Shown here in pieces: positions 62,758 through 64,000 of a stretch of DNA of 64,000 bases. This DNA comes from an uncultured Prevotella sp. (lineage in GTDB: Bacteria > Bacteroidota > Bacteroidia > Bacteroidales > Bacteroidaceae), in assembly GCA_945875635.1 (NCBI GenBank), contig CAMCLD010000004.1:58976-122975 (forward strand), given 5' to 3'. Under the pieces are notes generated by a model. That model did no database searches. It was not told where the DNA came from and saw only the letters and a list, made by a program, of their open reading frames with translations. Position 1 is the stretch's first letter; every line of letters begins with the position of its first letter. Both the position numbers and the translations under genes were made by a program.

Positions 62758-64000
62758 ATGAGAAAATCAACATTCCTCTCTATCCTGCTGTCATCGGCAT
62801 TCATGGCATCGCCAGCCTATGCGCAGCATCAGTTCGACATCAACACCACTAAGGTTGGTGCTCCCATTCCATCCACCATGTATGGTATCTTCTTCGAGGA
62901 CATCAACTATGCCGCCGACGGCGGCCTCTATGCCGAGCTTATCAAGAACCGCTCGTTTGAGTTCCCCGACCATTATGCCGGCTGGACTATCTCCGGCAAG
63001 GTGTCCATAAAGGATGACGGACCATTCGACAGAAATCCTCACTATGTGCGCCTCGCTCCATCTGGACACCGCGAGAAACATACCATGATTGAGAACGAGG
63101 GATTCTTCGGCATCGGACTTAAGGAGAATGCCGACTACCGCTTCTCTGTATGGGCAAGGGTTCCCGATGGCGGTACCGCCAAGCTGTGGATAGACCTTGT
63201 AGATAATGCCTCCATGACCAACGACCAGAAGATATGCAATGCCGGCCTCGACGTTGCAGGCAAGGAATGGAAGAAATACACTGTTGTCCTCAAGTCGAAG
63301 AGGACATTCGACAAGGCACATATCCGTATCTGGGGCGACGCCAAGGTTACTACCGACCTTGAGCATATCTCCCTCTTCCCCGTCGACACCTACAAGGGAC
63401 ACGAGAATGGTATGCGCAAGGACCTTGCCGAGTCGCTGGAACAGCTGCATCCTGGCGTGTTCCGCTTCCCTGGAGGATGTATCGTTGAGGGTACCGACCT
63501 CGCAACACGCTATCAGTGGAAGAACACTGTTGGCCCGGTAGAGAACCGTCCACTCAATGAGAACCGCTGGCACTATACCTTCACCCACCGCTACTACCCG
63601 GAATACTTCCAGTCTTACGGACTTGGCTTCTATGAGTATTTCCAGCTTGCTGAGGAAATCGGTGCCGAGCCGCTGCCTGTTCTCAATGTCGGCATGAGCT
63701 GCCAGTATCAGAACGACATCAAGAATGAGGCCCATGTACATGTGCCGCTCGACCAGCTGCAGCCATACATCGACGACTGCATCGACCTCATCGACTTTGC
63801 CAATGGCGACCCTGCCACCAACAAGTGGGCAAAGCTGCGCGCTGACATGGGACACCCAGAGCCGTTCAACCTCAAGTATCTCGGCGTGGGCAACGAGCAG
63901 TGGGACTATAAGGACAACCCCGCCTTCACCAAGCGCCTTAAACTATTTGTCGATGCCATCCGCAAGGTACACCCGGAGATAAAGCTCATCGGTTCTACAG
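62758..64000 (+). CDS. GH51 alpha-L-arabinofuranosidase (3' partial)
   Basis: The frame runs from ATG 62758 to the right edge, 414 codons without a stop. A signal peptide (FLSILLSSAFMASPAYA, cleaved before Q) exports it. The mature N-terminus has STMYGIFFEDINYAADGGLY and AELIKNRSFEFP, typical of GH51. The acid/base Glu380 is in VGNEQW. The catalytic nucleophile lies beyond the window. It removes arabinose side chains from arabinoxylan or arabinan. G+C and C-ending codons are higher than in the rest of the window. A long minus-strand ORF over it is a shadow. Confidence 0.93.
   Translation, partial: MRKSTFLSILLSSAFMASPAYAQHQFDINTTKVGAPIPSTMYGIFFEDINYAADGGLYAELIKNRSFEFPDHYAGWTISGKVSIKDDGPFDRNPHYVRLAPSGHREKHTMIENEGFFGIGLKENADYRFSVWARVPDGGTAKLWIDLVDNASMTNDQKICNAGLDVAGKEWKKYTVVLKSKRTFDKAHIRIWGDAKVTTDLEHISLFPVDTYKGHENGMRKDLAESLEQLHPGVFRFPGGCIVEGTDLATRYQWKNTVGPVENRPLNENRWHYTFTHRYYPEYFQSYGLGFYEYFQLAEEIGAEPLPVLNVGMSCQYQNDIKNEAHVHVPLDQLQPYIDDCIDLIDFANGDPATNKWAKLRADMGHPEPFNLKYLGVGNEQWDYKDNPAFTKRLKLFVDAIRKVHPEIKLIGST

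Noticed and set aside
62791..63855. 354-codon open frame on the minus strand
   Set aside because: It is antisense to the GH51 gene, which has a signal peptide and catalytic motifs. The high G+C of that gene leaves the opposite strand free of stops.

Overview
The window looks like a chromosome segment from a Bacteroidales bacterium of the Prevotella/Segatella type. The evidence is families such as the DUF4270 lipoprotein, DUF4924, a NifJ-type pyruvate:ferredoxin oxidoreductase, and the panC / half glycogen-synthase / DUF4270 neighbourhood. Promoters fit the Bacteroidetes form (TTTG about 20 nt before TAnnTTTG, no strong Shine-Dalgarno). One secreted protein ends in a Prevotella-style tail. No rRNA, tRNA or CRISPR array was found.

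Layout. (1) 1-6.7 kb: a one-way cluster of outer-membrane porin (cut by the left edge), imelysin lipoprotein, di-heme c-type lipoprotein and fused ResB/CcsA cytochrome c synthase. It reads as an envelope metal or heme redox module with its own heme-attachment enzyme. (2) 6.8-12.4 kb, minus strand: a secreted Ig-like protein, then a LysE transporter / DUF4924 / rfbD / prfC string. (3) 12.5-38.4 kb: mostly core genes: ROK glucokinase and MalQ (alpha-glucan use), GlnS, TPR protein, DedA, ATP-grasp-like protein, AAA ATPase, NifJ, PanC-PanD, a half glycogen synthase, DUF4270 lipoprotein with an overlapping 45-codon gene, ClpC, an ABC-F ATPase and an M13 peptidase. (4) 38.6-44.95 kb: an A+T-rich accessory island of small orphan genes on both strands. 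It holds a NUMOD4 fragment, a truncated replication-type DNA-binding gene, a two-gene micro-operon behind an inverted repeat, and five copies of a degenerate 28-bp repeat. Each copy reads in the same direction as a nearby orphan gene and lies at or beyond that gene's 3' end. (5) 44.95-58.1 kb: core genes: RadA, a solute-binding lipoprotein with a large TPR partner, a small secreted protein, an RpoD-family sigma factor, a structured RNA or terminator, Lon, Tgt, an LptF/G permease and a DEAD-box helicase. (6) 58.1-62.6 kb: a horizontally acquired block with a collapsed acyltransferase pseudogene, a Sau3AI/MutH-like restriction enzyme, a C5-cytosine methyltransferase with a long C-terminal extension, and a transposase remnant. 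(7) 62.76 kb to the right edge: the start of a GH51 arabinofuranosidase with noticeably higher G+C.

The strongest candidates for something undescribed are the orphan-gene island with its gene-oriented 3' repeats and the porin / imelysin / di-heme / CcsBA cluster. Smaller curiosities are a Tgt lacking two canonical zinc cysteines, three 23-bp palindromic repeats downstream of prfC, a 21-bp tandem array ending in its own reverse complement, and tandem ATGAC-N6-GTCA sites before clpC.
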